Origin: an uncultured Lachnospiraceae bacterium
Lineage (GTDB): Bacteria > Bacillota > Clostridia > Lachnospirales > Lachnospiraceae
Reading direction: 5' to 3'
DNA length: 35,328 bases
Assembly (NCBI GenBank): GCA_947175435.1
Contig: CAMWMS010000008.1
Coordinates: 1 to 35,328, forward strand
Of this stretch, positions 9,330-17,956 are shown in pieces. The position numbers and the translations under genes were made by a program. How positions within the stretch are numbered: the stretch's first letter is position 1; every line of letters starts with the position of its first letter. The notes beneath the pieces are model-generated. The model saw only the letters and a list, made by a program, of their open reading frames with translations. It made no database searches and was not told where the DNA came from.

Positions 9330-10526
9330 ATGGTAAAAAGAGAACTGTATCTGGAAAGAATACGTCCGTTTTATGATTCAGAGATGATCAAAGTAATTAC
9401 CGGTATCAGACGCTGTGGTAAATCCACCCTCATGCAACAGATCATGGATGAAATTCACCAGCATGACATTGCCGATGACCACATAATATATATCAATTTT
9501 GAAAATTATAAATACAAAAAGATAGGCAATCCCGACGCGCTGTATGAATATGTGGAAAACGCAATTAAAGACACGGCAAAATACTACCTTTTTATTGACG
9601 AGATACAAAATGTTCCGGATTTTGAGCTTGTCGTCAACTCTTTTCGTGCTACTCACAATATAAGCATCTTTATTACCGGTTCAAATTCCAAACTTTTATC
9701 CGGTGAACTGGCAACTCATTTAAGCGGCCGAACCTTATCGTTTCGCATCATGCCCTTTTGTTTCAAAGAATATGTTGCATTCTGCGAAGAAACTAATATT
9801 CAAAAATCCATAGAGGAACTGTTAGATGACTACATGCTGTGGGGCGGGTTCCCGCTCGTATGCAAAGAATCCGAATACAGCAGCAAGGAGGTTATACTGT
9901 CCAATATCTATGACTCCGTGGTTTTAAAAGATGTCGTGATGCGGAACAAGATCGCCTCTGTCACTGCCCTTGAAAAAATATTGGAATACGTTATCGCCAA
10001 TTCTTCCCTGACAGTATCCGGCAATACAATTGCTGCCGCGCTGAAAGCCGATGATATGAATATATCCGTTCCCACGGTTTACGATTATTTAAAGTATATA
10101 TCTGATGCATGTATCTGTGATAAGGTGCCCAGATATGATATTCGCGGAAAAAAAGTTTTGGCGTACGAAGAAAAAACATATGTGTGTGATCTCGGATTTT
10201 TCCATTTGAAAAAGAACAGGGTCAAAGAAGAATACAGCCACATCATAGAAACCATCTGTTATAATGAATTGATTGCCAGAGGATATCAGGTATACATCGG
10301 TAAAACCCATAAAAGTGAAGTCGATTTCATCGCACAAAAGGGCAGTGAAAAATTCTATTTACAGGCTGCCTATCTTTTGGATAATGAAAATACCGTGGAA
10401 AGGGAATTCGGTGCCTATCGGACAATTGAAGATAACTATCCGAAATACGTTATCTCCACAGACAGAATTCCTATGTCCAGAGACGGCATCATTCATATGA
10501 ATCTGAGTGAGTGGCTGTTAAACTAG
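9330..10526 (+). CDS. AAA-family ATPase with DUF4143 C-terminus (COG1373-like)
   Basis: Walker A GIRRCGKSTLMQQI, Walker B YYLFIDEIQN, ITGSNSKLLSGELATHLSGR, C-terminal SEVDFIAQK. Confidence 0.9.
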   Translation: MVKRELYLERIRPFYDSEMIKVITGIRRCGKSTLMQQIMDEIHQHDIADDHIIYINFENYKYKKIGNPDALYEYVENAIKDTAKYYLFIDEIQNVPDFELVVNSFRATHNISIFITGSNSKLLSGELATHLSGRTLSFRIMPFCFKEYVAFCEETNIQKSIEELLDDYMLWGGFPLVCKESEYSSKEVILSNIYDSVVLKDVVMRNKIASVTALEKILEYVIANSSLTVSGNTIAAALKADDMNISVPTVYDYLKYISDACICDKVPRYDIRGKKVLAYEEKTYVCDLGFFHLKKNRVKEEYSHIIETICYNELIARGYQVYIGKTHKSEVDFIAQKGSEKFYLQAAYLLDNENTVEREFGAYRTIEDNYPKYVISTDRIPMSRDGIIHMNLSEWLLN

Positions 10527-10555
10527 GGATACGCTAATAGGACATATGACAAAAC

Positions 10556-10579
10556 AGAGGCTATGTTCCCATAGCCTCT
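10556..10579 (-). terminator. Rho-independent terminator of metQ, between convergent genes
   Basis: Perfect 10-bp stem AGAGGCTATG-ttcc-CATAGCCTCT; on the minus strand followed by GTTTTGT. Confidence 0.75.
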
Positions 10580-10607
10580 AAATACAGTGCCGCAATTATA
10601 TCAGTTG

Positions 10608-11540
10608 TTATTTAAACGGAATCACACCGCCATCGTAAGTATCATTGATATAGTTTGTGATTGCATCGGATTTCAGTGCGTCCACCAAAGCCGTGATTGC
10701 CTCGTTGTTTTCATTGCCTTCTTTTACCGCAATCACATTCACATAGGTCTGCGCCGCCTCGGAATCTGAACTCTCATAAGCCACAGAATCTTTGCTTACG
10801 GAGAAACCTGCTTCCATCGCATAGTTACCGTTCAGTACTACGAACGCCACCTCGTCCTTTACTCTCGGAACCTGCGCCGCTTCTAACTCCTGAATCTCGA
10901 CCTCATTCGGATTATCCACGATATCTCTAACGGTTGCCTCTAAGCCTACGCCGTCTTTCAATGTCAGAATACCGTTATCCTGTAATAACAGGAGCGCTCT
11001 CGCCTCATTCGTCGTATCATTAGGCACTGCGATCACATCACCTTTTTCCAGCGTTGTCAGATCGCTCTTCGTGCCGGGATAGATCCCGAAAGGCTCGTAG
11101 TGAATACCGCCCGCATTTACAAGATGAGTACCCTGCTCCACATTAAAAGAATCCAGATAAGGGATATGCTGGAAATAGTTTGCGTCGAAATCGCCGCTCT
11201 CTACTACCATATTAGGCTGTACATAATCGTTAAATACCGTTACTTCCAGTTCCCAGCCCTGCTCAGCAAGGATCGGCTTCGCCTGCTCTAAGATCTCTGC
11301 GTGGGGCGTTGCGGATGCCGCAACCGTAATCTTTCCCTTGGACTCAGTCGGCGCTGCCTCAGCCGCTCCGTCATCTGCTGCCGTATCATCGGCTGCTGCC
11401 GGAGTCTCTGCCGGTGTCTCTACATCTGCTGCGCTGTCTGCTACCGGTGCCTCGGTCGTTGCTGCAGAATCACCGCATGCCGTCAATGCACCGAGCGCTA
11501 CTGCCGCTGTCAAAATTCCTGTGATAAATTTCTTCTTCAT
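10608..11540 (-). CDS. metQ: MetQ/NlpA-family substrate-binding lipoprotein
   Basis: Lipobox-like LGALTACGDS, low-complexity A/D/E/P/T linker, body matching NlpA family (TVAASATPHAEILEQAKPILAEQGWELEV...FDANYFQHIPYL); adjacent to metI and metN. Confidence 0.93.
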   Translation of the reverse strand: MKKKFITGILTAAVALGALTACGDSAATTEAPVADSAADVETPAETPAAADDTAADDGAAEAAPTESKGKITVAASATPHAEILEQAKPILAEQGWELEVTVFNDYVQPNMVVESGDFDANYFQHIPYLDSFNVEQGTHLVNAGGIHYEPFGIYPGTKSDLTTLEKGDVIAVPNDTTNEARALLLLQDNGILTLKDGVGLEATVRDIVDNPNEVEIQELEAAQVPRVKDEVAFVVLNGNYAMEAGFSVSKDSVAYESSDSEAAQTYVNVIAVKEGNENNEAITALVDALKSDAITNYINDTYDGGVIPFK

Positions 11541-11610
11541 AATACTTCTCCTCCTTTATCTATATAAAAAGCTCCGCCGAATGCATTGCTTCTTATATTT
11601 TATATCTTAT

Positions 11611-12279
11611 CTATCGTTTCCGCCGATCCAGCTTCACCGACATACTCATTCCCACTGTCTGGAATATCTGCACCAGCACTACCAGCAGAACCACCGCCAC
11701 GAGCATAATTTCCGACTCATATCGATAATAGCCGTAACGCATGGCGATATCTCCCAGACCGCCGCCACCCACGATACCCGCCATTGCGGAATATCCTAAA
11801 ATCGTGCCGAGAGCAATGGTAACGCCCACCAGGATAGACGTCCTCGCTTCCACCAGCAGTACTCTGATAATGATCGTCATCGTACTCGCTCCCATACTCT
11901 GCGCCGCCTCGATTACGCCTCTGTCCACCTCGTTGATTGAGGACTCGATCATACGTCCGATAAAAGGAGCTGCCGCAAAAGTGAGCGGAACTACCGTAGC
12001 CGCCGTTCCATAGCTTCTGCCAACGATCATCTTCGTAAGCGGCATGATCAGAATCAGCAGAATTAGAAAAGGAATACTTCTGACGATGTTGGCGATCACA
12101 TCCAATACCTTGTAGACCACCGCGTTTGGCTTGATACCATTCTTATCAGTCACCGCCAGCGCGATGCCCATGGGAAGTCCCAGTAGATAGCCAAATAAAG
12201 TTGACAACAATGTCATAAAAAGTGTTTCTTTTACACCGTCCCACATCATGAGCGTCATTTCACTAGTCCACATAGCCAT
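11611..12279 (-). CDS. metI: Methionine ABC transporter permease
   Basis: MetI-type permease (ETLFMTLLSTLFGYLLGLPMGIAL; EAAQSMGAS motif); overlaps the metN 3' end by 17 nt. Confidence 0.93.
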   Translation of the reverse strand: MAMWTSEMTLMMWDGVKETLFMTLLSTLFGYLLGLPMGIALAVTDKNGIKPNAVVYKVLDVIANIVRSIPFLILLILIMPLTKMIVGRSYGTAATVVPLTFAAAPFIGRMIESSINEVDRGVIEAAQSMGASTMTIIIRVLLVEARTSILVGVTIALGTILGYSAMAGIVGGGGLGDIAMRYGYYRYESEIMLVAVVLLVVLVQIFQTVGMSMSVKLDRRKR

Positions 12280-13333
12280 CCACCTCCTCTACATCCAGAC
12301 CTCTCTCAATCAGATACGCCTTCATATCCGCCTGCACCTGCACATCGTCCGGCAGACTTAGAATCATCTCTCCTCTGGCGATCCCCTCCACGTTCTTCGT
12401 GTCGGCCCGCAGGATATTGATCGGTTGTCCGAACCGCAGTACCATATTGGCTATGACCGGCTCGAAGGAAGAATTTACGGAAAAAACAATGCGGATACAG
12501 CATTTGCCCTTCATCAGATCTCTCTGATGGCTTTCCAGTGTGCGCCGCTCCTCCCCTCTACCCTTGACGATCAGCTCCTTGGCTTCTTTCGTCTTCGGAT
12601 GGGTAAAGATATCGGACACTCTGCCCTGCTCCACCAAATGTCCTCCGCCTATGATGGCTACGTGGGAACAGATTTCTCTGACCACCGACATCTCATGGGT
12701 AATGATTACGATCGTAATGCCGTAATCCTTATTGATCTGTTTTAGAAGCTGTAAGATCGACTGCGTCGTCTGCGGGTCCAGCGCGCTGGTGGCTTCGTCA
12801 CACAGCAGTATCTTCGGATTCGCCGCAAGCGCTCTGGCAATGGCCACACGCTGCTTCTGTCCGCCGGAGAGCTGGGACGGATACGCCTTCGCCTTCTCCG
12901 TCATACCTACGATCTCTAACAATTCCTCCGCCCGTTTTCTGGCCTCCTTCTTACTCATGGTGCCTTTCTTGCCGCCGTCTTTCTTACTGACTCCGGCATA
13001 CAGCAAAGGAAAACATATGTTATCTATAACATTTTTCTGCATAAGCAGATTGAAATGCTGGAAGATCATCGCGATCTCGGCACGTTTGGCACGGAGTTCT
13101 TTTTGTGATAAGGTGCTTAAGTCCTTGCCTTCAATCTCCACCGTACCCGACGTAGGACGTTCCAGAAAATTAAGACACCGCACCAGTGTACTCTTGCCCG
13201 CCCCCGACATACAGATAATGCCGTAGATCTCCCCTGCCTGAATCGACAGGTTAATATCCTGCAGGGCCTCCACATCGGCGTCCTTCGTCACGAACGTCTT
13301 ACTTAAATTACGAACTTCTATCATTCCCGCCAT
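12263..13333 (-). CDS. metN: Methionine ABC transporter ATP-binding protein with C-terminal NIL domain
   Basis: MIEVRNLSKTF, GKSTLVRCLNFLERPTSG, LSGGQKQRVAIARALA, DEATSALDP. ATG at 13333 is preceded by GAGGAA; the ORF track uses 13348. Confidence 0.93.
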   Translation of the reverse strand: MAGMIEVRNLSKTFVTKDADVEALQDINLSIQAGEIYGIICMSGAGKSTLVRCLNFLERPTSGTVEIEGKDLSTLSQKELRAKRAEIAMIFQHFNLLMQKNVIDNICFPLLYAGVSKKDGGKKGTMSKKEARKRAEELLEIVGMTEKAKAYPSQLSGGQKQRVAIARALAANPKILLCDEATSALDPQTTQSILQLLKQINKDYGITIVIITHEMSVVREICSHVAIIGGGHLVEQGRVSDIFTHPKTKEAKELIVKGRGEERRTLESHQRDLMKGKCCIRIVFSVNSSFEPVIANMVLRFGQPINILRADTKNVEGIARGEMILSLPDDVQVQADMKAYLIERGLDVEEVDGYVD

Positions 13334-13373
13334 CTGATCGTTCCTCATTTCCGCATTTCCATATATGTTAGAT

Positions 13374-13564
13374 TACTGTTCACAAGCTGTCTACACCGGC
13401 CGCACAGATGAAAGTTAATATCTTCGTCGCCGCGCTCCCGCTCCGTAAAAAGCGTAGCAGATGCTAAACTCGTGAAATACCTCGTTAAGCACTGACGCTT
13501 TTTAAGGGGCTCCTTAAGATATTAACTTCCATCTGCGCTAGATACTGGCCTCGTTTGAACAGTA
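13374..13564 (+). repeat. MITE-like palindromic dispersed element, copy 1
   Basis: 191 bp; outer ends TACTGTTCA / TGAACAGTA; inner arms GCACAGATGAAAGTTAATATCTT / AAGATATTAACTTCCATCTGCGC; the 137-bp core (13402-13538) matches the reverse complement of 30070-30206 at 122/137 by hand alignment. Confidence 0.85.
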
Positions 13565-13659
13565 CCGATAAATTCATTCGTCACAACATAATCCGAACAT
13601 GACTACTTTAGTATGAATAGCGGCATTTGTCAAGTTGTGTGACTGGCTGACCGTCACCT

Positions 13660-14598
13660 TCACTCAGCCGAGAATAACGCTGTAGACAGGTATCTGTCTC
13701 CGGAATCCGGAAGAAGCGCCACGATGGTCTTGCCTTTGTTCTCGGGACGGCGCGCCAGTTCGGTTGCCGCATGGAGCGCCGCACCGGATGAAATGCCCAC
13801 CAATACGCCTTCTTCTACCGCGATTGCCCTGCCCGCTGCAAAGGCATCCTCATTAGAAACTTTGATGATCTCGTCATATACATTCGTGTTCAGCACCTCC
13901 GGTACGAATCCTGCGCCGATTCCCTGAATCTTGTGAGCTCCCGGCGCTCCGCCCGACAATACGGGACTGGTCTCCGGCTCCACTGCCACAACTTTTACCG
14001 CGGGATTCTGCTCTTTCAGATACTCGCCCACGCCTGTGATCGTGCCGCCCGTGCCGACACCTGCCACGAAGATATCCACCTGTCCGTCCGTGTCCTCCCA
14101 GATCTCCGGTCCCGTAGTTGCCTTATGTACCGCAGGATTCGCAGGATTCACGAACTGTCCTAAGATAATGGAACCCGGTGTGGAAGCCTGCAGTTCTTCC
14201 GCCTTGGCAATGGCACCTTTCATACCCTTAGCGCCCTCTGTCAGCACCAGTTCCGCTCCATATGCCTGTAACAGCTTCCTGCGCTCCACGCTCATGGTCT
14301 CGGGAAGGGTCAGGATAGCCTTATAGCCCTTCGCTGCCGCTACCGCCGCCAGACCGATTCCCGTGTTGCCGGAAGTAGGCTCTATAATGGTCGCACCCGG
14401 CTGCAGCTTGCCTGACTTCTCCGCCTCCTCGATCATGTTTAATGCGATACGGTCCTTCACGGAACCTGCCGGATTCAAATATTCCAGCTTCACCAGAAGC
14501 GTAACATCTGTAATTTCATGATTCTTTTCATAATTTGTAACCTCCAATAAAGGAGTCTTACCGATCAGTTCTGTTGCACTTTTTTTAATATTTGCCAT
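13660..14598 (-). CDS. cysK: Cysteine synthase A (O-acetylserine sulfhydrylase)
   Basis: PLP motif [40 protein letters not shown] at 14598 preceded by CGGAGGATATT. Confidence 0.95.
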   Translation of the reverse strand: MANIKKSATELIGKTPLLEVTNYEKNHEITDVTLLVKLEYLNPAGSVKDRIALNMIEEAEKSGKLQPGATIIEPTSGNTGIGLAAVAAAKGYKAILTLPETMSVERRKLLQAYGAELVLTEGAKGMKGAIAKAEELQASTPGSIILGQFVNPANPAVHKATTGPEIWEDTDGQVDIFVAGVGTGGTITGVGEYLKEQNPAVKVVAVEPETSPVLSGGAPGAHKIQGIGAGFVPEVLNTNVYDEIIKVSNEDAFAAGRAIAVEEGVLVGISSGAALHAATELARRPENKGKTIVALLPDSGDRYLSTALFSAE

Positions 14599-14617
14599 AA
14601 TATCCTCCGTTCCAAAA

Positions 14618-14653
14618 CAATTCATACTTGTTTACTAGGTTTTGTATGAATTG
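14618..14653. promoter_or_regulatory. Inverted repeat in the cysK promoter region (putative operator)
   Basis: Perfect 10-bp arms CAATTCATAC (14618-14627) and GTATGAATTG (14644-14653), 16-nt spacer. Confidence 0.6.
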
Positions 14654-14712
14654 ATAATACACCCGTCTTCTAAACCTGTCAACTGTTATTTTTAAAATTT
14701 TTATAATAAAAA

Positions 14713-14738
14713 TCGGAAATACATTTAAGTATCTCCGA
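14713..14738 (-). terminator. Rho-independent terminator of the membrane protein gene
   Basis: Minus strand TCGGAGATAC-ttaaat-GTATTTCCGA followed by TTTTTATTAT. Confidence 0.7.
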
Positions 14739-14753
14739 CTTGCTCCTGTCCTC

Positions 14754-16205
14754 TCAGCGTCTTAATTTCTTCCGACAATTAATAATATCATACCCCATCA
14801 TACTCCCCGCCGTATAGAACAACCCCATCCCGTATATCATATACCGGGGCTGTGCAAATATCACCAATCCCACCACCAGCGCATTGACCATAATACCGGT
14901 TGTCACAATAAACATAAAACACAAACTGCAGTCAATCTGCCCGATCAACTCCCGATCCCTTTGAGCCGCCTCCGTCTGCGCATTTGCCTCGATCCGCCGC
15001 TCCAGCTCTTTCTTCTTCCTGATCAGATACACCGCCGCCGCGACCGCTGCAAGATACGCTGCCACCGCATATATACTGAGCAGCCGGTTCGCCTGCGCAA
15101 TAGAATTCACCAAACCTTTAAACATATTATAGATATACACCTGCAGCATCGGCATAGTGCTCTGCCTCATAAGCGTACGGCTCATTTCCCCGCAGATCTC
15201 ATCATATTTCATTGCCATCTCCGGCTCGGAACAACGGAAATGCTCCGCCAGGTATCCTTCCACTACCGGATTAATGATGCCGTATCCGATCGCATCATAA
15301 CTGTCCGCATAATGAGAGGACACAGACAGCCATCCCGATTCTGCATAATCATATAACAGCTGCTGCTCGTCCGCCCGACTCATAATCTTCAAATACAACT
15401 CCTTCACAGTCTCATCCTCAAACAGTTCTTGATCTTCCTCTACATCGGATGAGTACAGCAGGGTACACAGAAGTCCCATGGAATTGCCGCTGTGTTCCAT
15501 CCACACGCCCCTGACGGCATACTGATAAGTCCGGTCAAACAGCTTTCCCGCCAGAAATACCCCTGCTATCATTACAGCCAGGCACAAGAAACGTCGCACA
15601 CTCTTTTCCCGAACCAGCATATACCACGCAAAAACGATTCCCATGACAAGCAGCGTGATCATCATTTGTTTGCGCAGACTGATCAGCAGAAAAGAAAAAC
15701 TAAGCGTCAGGCACAGATATGTGCTTTGCCATGTCCGGATATAGAGAAACAGGCAGATGACAAAAAGCACAAACAGCGGCATTCCCAGCCCTTCCGTCAG
15801 TATACTGTCCGTATAGGCAGATCCCCTGTTCGCCGCAAACCGGCACAGAAATGTTACCGCAAACTGAAAAAGGACGGTCATAAGCTGTAAAATCCGGCTT
15901 CCCCTCTTCACGCGCCTGACCACATACCCGGCAATCCAGGTGACAACTCCTGCCAGCAGACTCTGGATCAGGACCGCGATCAACAGTGCATCCGTCCGCA
16001 GCACTTTTGCAATCACCCTGCACAGCGCCAAAAATGACGGGTAGAGCGGTTCTCTCGTGATATGCATGGAGACATAACCGCCGGAATCCACGCACCACAC
16101 CGGTCCGTCCGTCAGCGGAAATAACAGATAAAAACCGATGCATACACACAATATCACATATTCCCATGGTTCTGTTTTCTCATGCCCGCCTCTGCCACCT
16201 TGCAT
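14754..16205 (-). CDS. Polytopic membrane protein, possibly GT-C-like glycosyltransferase
   Basis: 483 aa, many hydrophobic segments; first extracytoplasmic segment contains VDSGGYVSMHITREPLYPSFLAL. Family not firmly recognised. Confidence 0.6.
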   Translation of the reverse strand: MQGGRGGHEKTEPWEYVILCVCIGFYLLFPLTDGPVWCVDSGGYVSMHITREPLYPSFLALCRVIAKVLRTDALLIAVLIQSLLAGVVTWIAGYVVRRVKRGSRILQLMTVLFQFAVTFLCRFAANRGSAYTDSILTEGLGMPLFVLFVICLFLYIRTWQSTYLCLTLSFSFLLISLRKQMMITLLVMGIVFAWYMLVREKSVRRFLCLAVMIAGVFLAGKLFDRTYQYAVRGVWMEHSGNSMGLLCTLLYSSDVEEDQELFEDETVKELYLKIMSRADEQQLLYDYAESGWLSVSSHYADSYDAIGYGIINPVVEGYLAEHFRCSEPEMAMKYDEICGEMSRTLMRQSTMPMLQVYIYNMFKGLVNSIAQANRLLSIYAVAAYLAAVAAAVYLIRKKKELERRIEANAQTEAAQRDRELIGQIDCSLCFMFIVTTGIMVNALVVGLVIFAQPRYMIYGMGLFYTAGSMMGYDIINCRKKLRR

Positions 16206-16276
16206 CTTCTGTCTGTACGATACTCATGCGTTATCCTTTGTTCTCCTGCCTCGGGTATCGTCCTCTCCTCCTATAT

Positions 16277-16368
16277 TTGTCTATATAAGTGTTTTTAACT
16301 TATGTAGATAATTCTATCACAGGGTATAAAATATTACAATTAGGATATGTAAATACTTATATAGACAA
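16277..16368. promoter_or_regulatory. Inverted-repeat operator array between the divergent membrane protein and XRE genes
   Basis: TTGTCTATATAAGTGTTT (16277-16294) and AAATACTTATATAGACAA (16351-16368) are complementary at 17/18; a third half-site ACTTATGTAGA lies next to the first. Confidence 0.65.
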
Positions 16369-16430
16369 GAAAGGAGAGGTTACTTTTCCCACCGACCGAT
16401 CTCATTTCCTACACAAATACTCCGTGAAAA

Positions 16431-16766
16431 GTGACAAGCTACCCCATGCAACAGGAAATCGACTATGGCAAACTAGGAATGAAAATCAAGGATATGCGCA
16501 CCGGAAGAGGTCTAACCCAGGATATTCTCGCTGAAATGGTGAGTTGCAACACTTCCCACATTTCCAATATAGAAAACAACCATACCAAGGTTTCCCTCAA
16601 TGTACTGCTGGCGATCGCTAATGCCCTCAATACTTCCATCGACTACCTTCTGTCCGATCAGTATGAAAATTCTTCCCTCGCGCTGGATAATGAGATCCTG
16701 CGGACAGTAAAGAATTGTGACAACGACAAAAAGGAAAAAATCCTGAAAATTATTGAAATACTTTAA
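16431..16766 (+). CDS. XRE-family helix-turn-helix transcriptional regulator
   Basis: LGMKIKDMRTGRGLTQDILAEMVSCNTSHISNIENNHTKVSLNVLLAIANALNTSIDYLL. Starts at GTG 16431 or ATG 16446. Confidence 0.9.
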   Translation: MTSYPMQQEIDYGKLGMKIKDMRTGRGLTQDILAEMVSCNTSHISNIENNHTKVSLNVLLAIANALNTSIDYLLSDQYENSSLALDNEILRTVKNCDNDKKEKILKIIEIL

Positions 16767-16903
16767 GCCCTATCATTCCCCGTATGACGGCATCCTATGC
16801 GCCGGGAACTCTCAGGAATCACTCTGTACATTTCTGACATATCCACTATAATAAATTAAAAGAATCATTACGATCATTTTTACCTCTTGAAAGGAACACC
16901 AAT

Positions 16904-17845
16904 ATGGACCAGCAGCCTTCCATCCTAAAAGAAGTCCGCCCGCATGGCACGAAATCCTTTCCCTGCGCGATCTATCGCACCCATTCCGTGGGAAAAGGAA
17001 CGCTTGTGAAGCACCACTGGCATGATGAAGCGGAGATCCTGTACTTTTCCGGCGGAAAATTCCGGCTGGAAATCAATATGGAATCCTTTCCGGTTTGTTC
17101 CGAGTGCATCTACTTTATCAATCCCGGCGAACTGCACAATATCATCACGGAATCCTCCGACCACCATTGGGAAGATGCCGTTGTCTTTGCTCCCGGCATC
17201 CTGAGCTTTGATTCCTACGATGAAGCACAGATTCACCTAATCAAGCCTATCCGGAGCGGCCGGCTGCTTTTTCCGCGTTGTATTATGCCCGAACATCCCG
17301 CTTTTGTCCCGATCCGGAATGCCTTCATGCAGATCATGCACTCTTTCGAACAAAGCGCCGCAGATGATTCTCCTATTGAGGCTTCCCTGACGGACAGCAG
17401 TCTGGTTACTGATGACTTAACCAGTCAATTATATATTAAATCTTCCCTGCTCTATATCCTTGCCACCCTCTCCGATCACAGGCTCTTTACGCCCACGGAG
17501 AAAAATCTGGACAAGCGTATCGAAAGTGTCAAAACGGTTCTCACCTATATTAAGGACAACTATCAGGACAAAATATACATTGCCGATCTGGCAAAACAGG
17601 TAAACCTGAACGAACAGTATTTCTGCCGGCTTTTCAAAAAGGCCATCGGACGCTCTCCCATGGAATATATCAATGAGTACCGCATTATGCAGACCAGACG
17701 GCTTCTGGAAGAAAGCGATCTTTCCGTCACGGAAATCTGTCTGGAGTGCGGCTATAATAACCTCGGAAATTTTCTGCGGGAATTTCGCAAATATACAGGA
17801 ACCACCCCTGCGCAGTATCGAAAGGCTCATGCCGAAAAGTCATAA
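16904..17845 (+). CDS. AraC-family transcriptional regulator with N-terminal cupin domain
   Basis: HHWHDEAEILYFSGGKFRLEI cupin; C-terminal YIADLAKQVNLNEQYFCRLFKKAIGRSPMEYINEYRI...CGYNNLGNFLREFRKYTGTTPAQYRK. Confidence 0.93.
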   Translation: MDQQPSILKEVRPHGTKSFPCAIYRTHSVGKGTLVKHHWHDEAEILYFSGGKFRLEINMESFPVCSECIYFINPGELHNIITESSDHHWEDAVVFAPGILSFDSYDEAQIHLIKPIRSGRLLFPRCIMPEHPAFVPIRNAFMQIMHSFEQSAADDSPIEASLTDSSLVTDDLTSQLYIKSSLLYILATLSDHRLFTPTEKNLDKRIESVKTVLTYIKDNYQDKIYIADLAKQVNLNEQYFCRLFKKAIGRSPMEYINEYRIMQTRRLLEESDLSVTEICLECGYNNLGNFLREFRKYTGTTPAQYRKAHAEKS

Positions 17846-17956
17846 TTTCGTAGTTTTTAATCAAATAATTGCAAGACATCTCCCGTGCATGTCACTAAAA
17901 TGTATTTAAGACAACACAAAATTTTCCACTCGGGAAATACCACGGGAGGCAGCGTT

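Noticed and set aside
11338-11799. Ala/Ser-rich plus-strand ORF
   Set aside because: Antisense to the low-complexity linker of metQ.
13349-13659. Possible SAM (S-box) riboswitch ahead of metN
   Set aside because: No S-box core motif seen; the gap is mostly filled by the MITE-like element.
16289-16534. 81-aa plus-strand ORF before the XRE gene
   Set aside because: Overlaps the operator region and the XRE gene in another frame; no RBS or recognisable domain.
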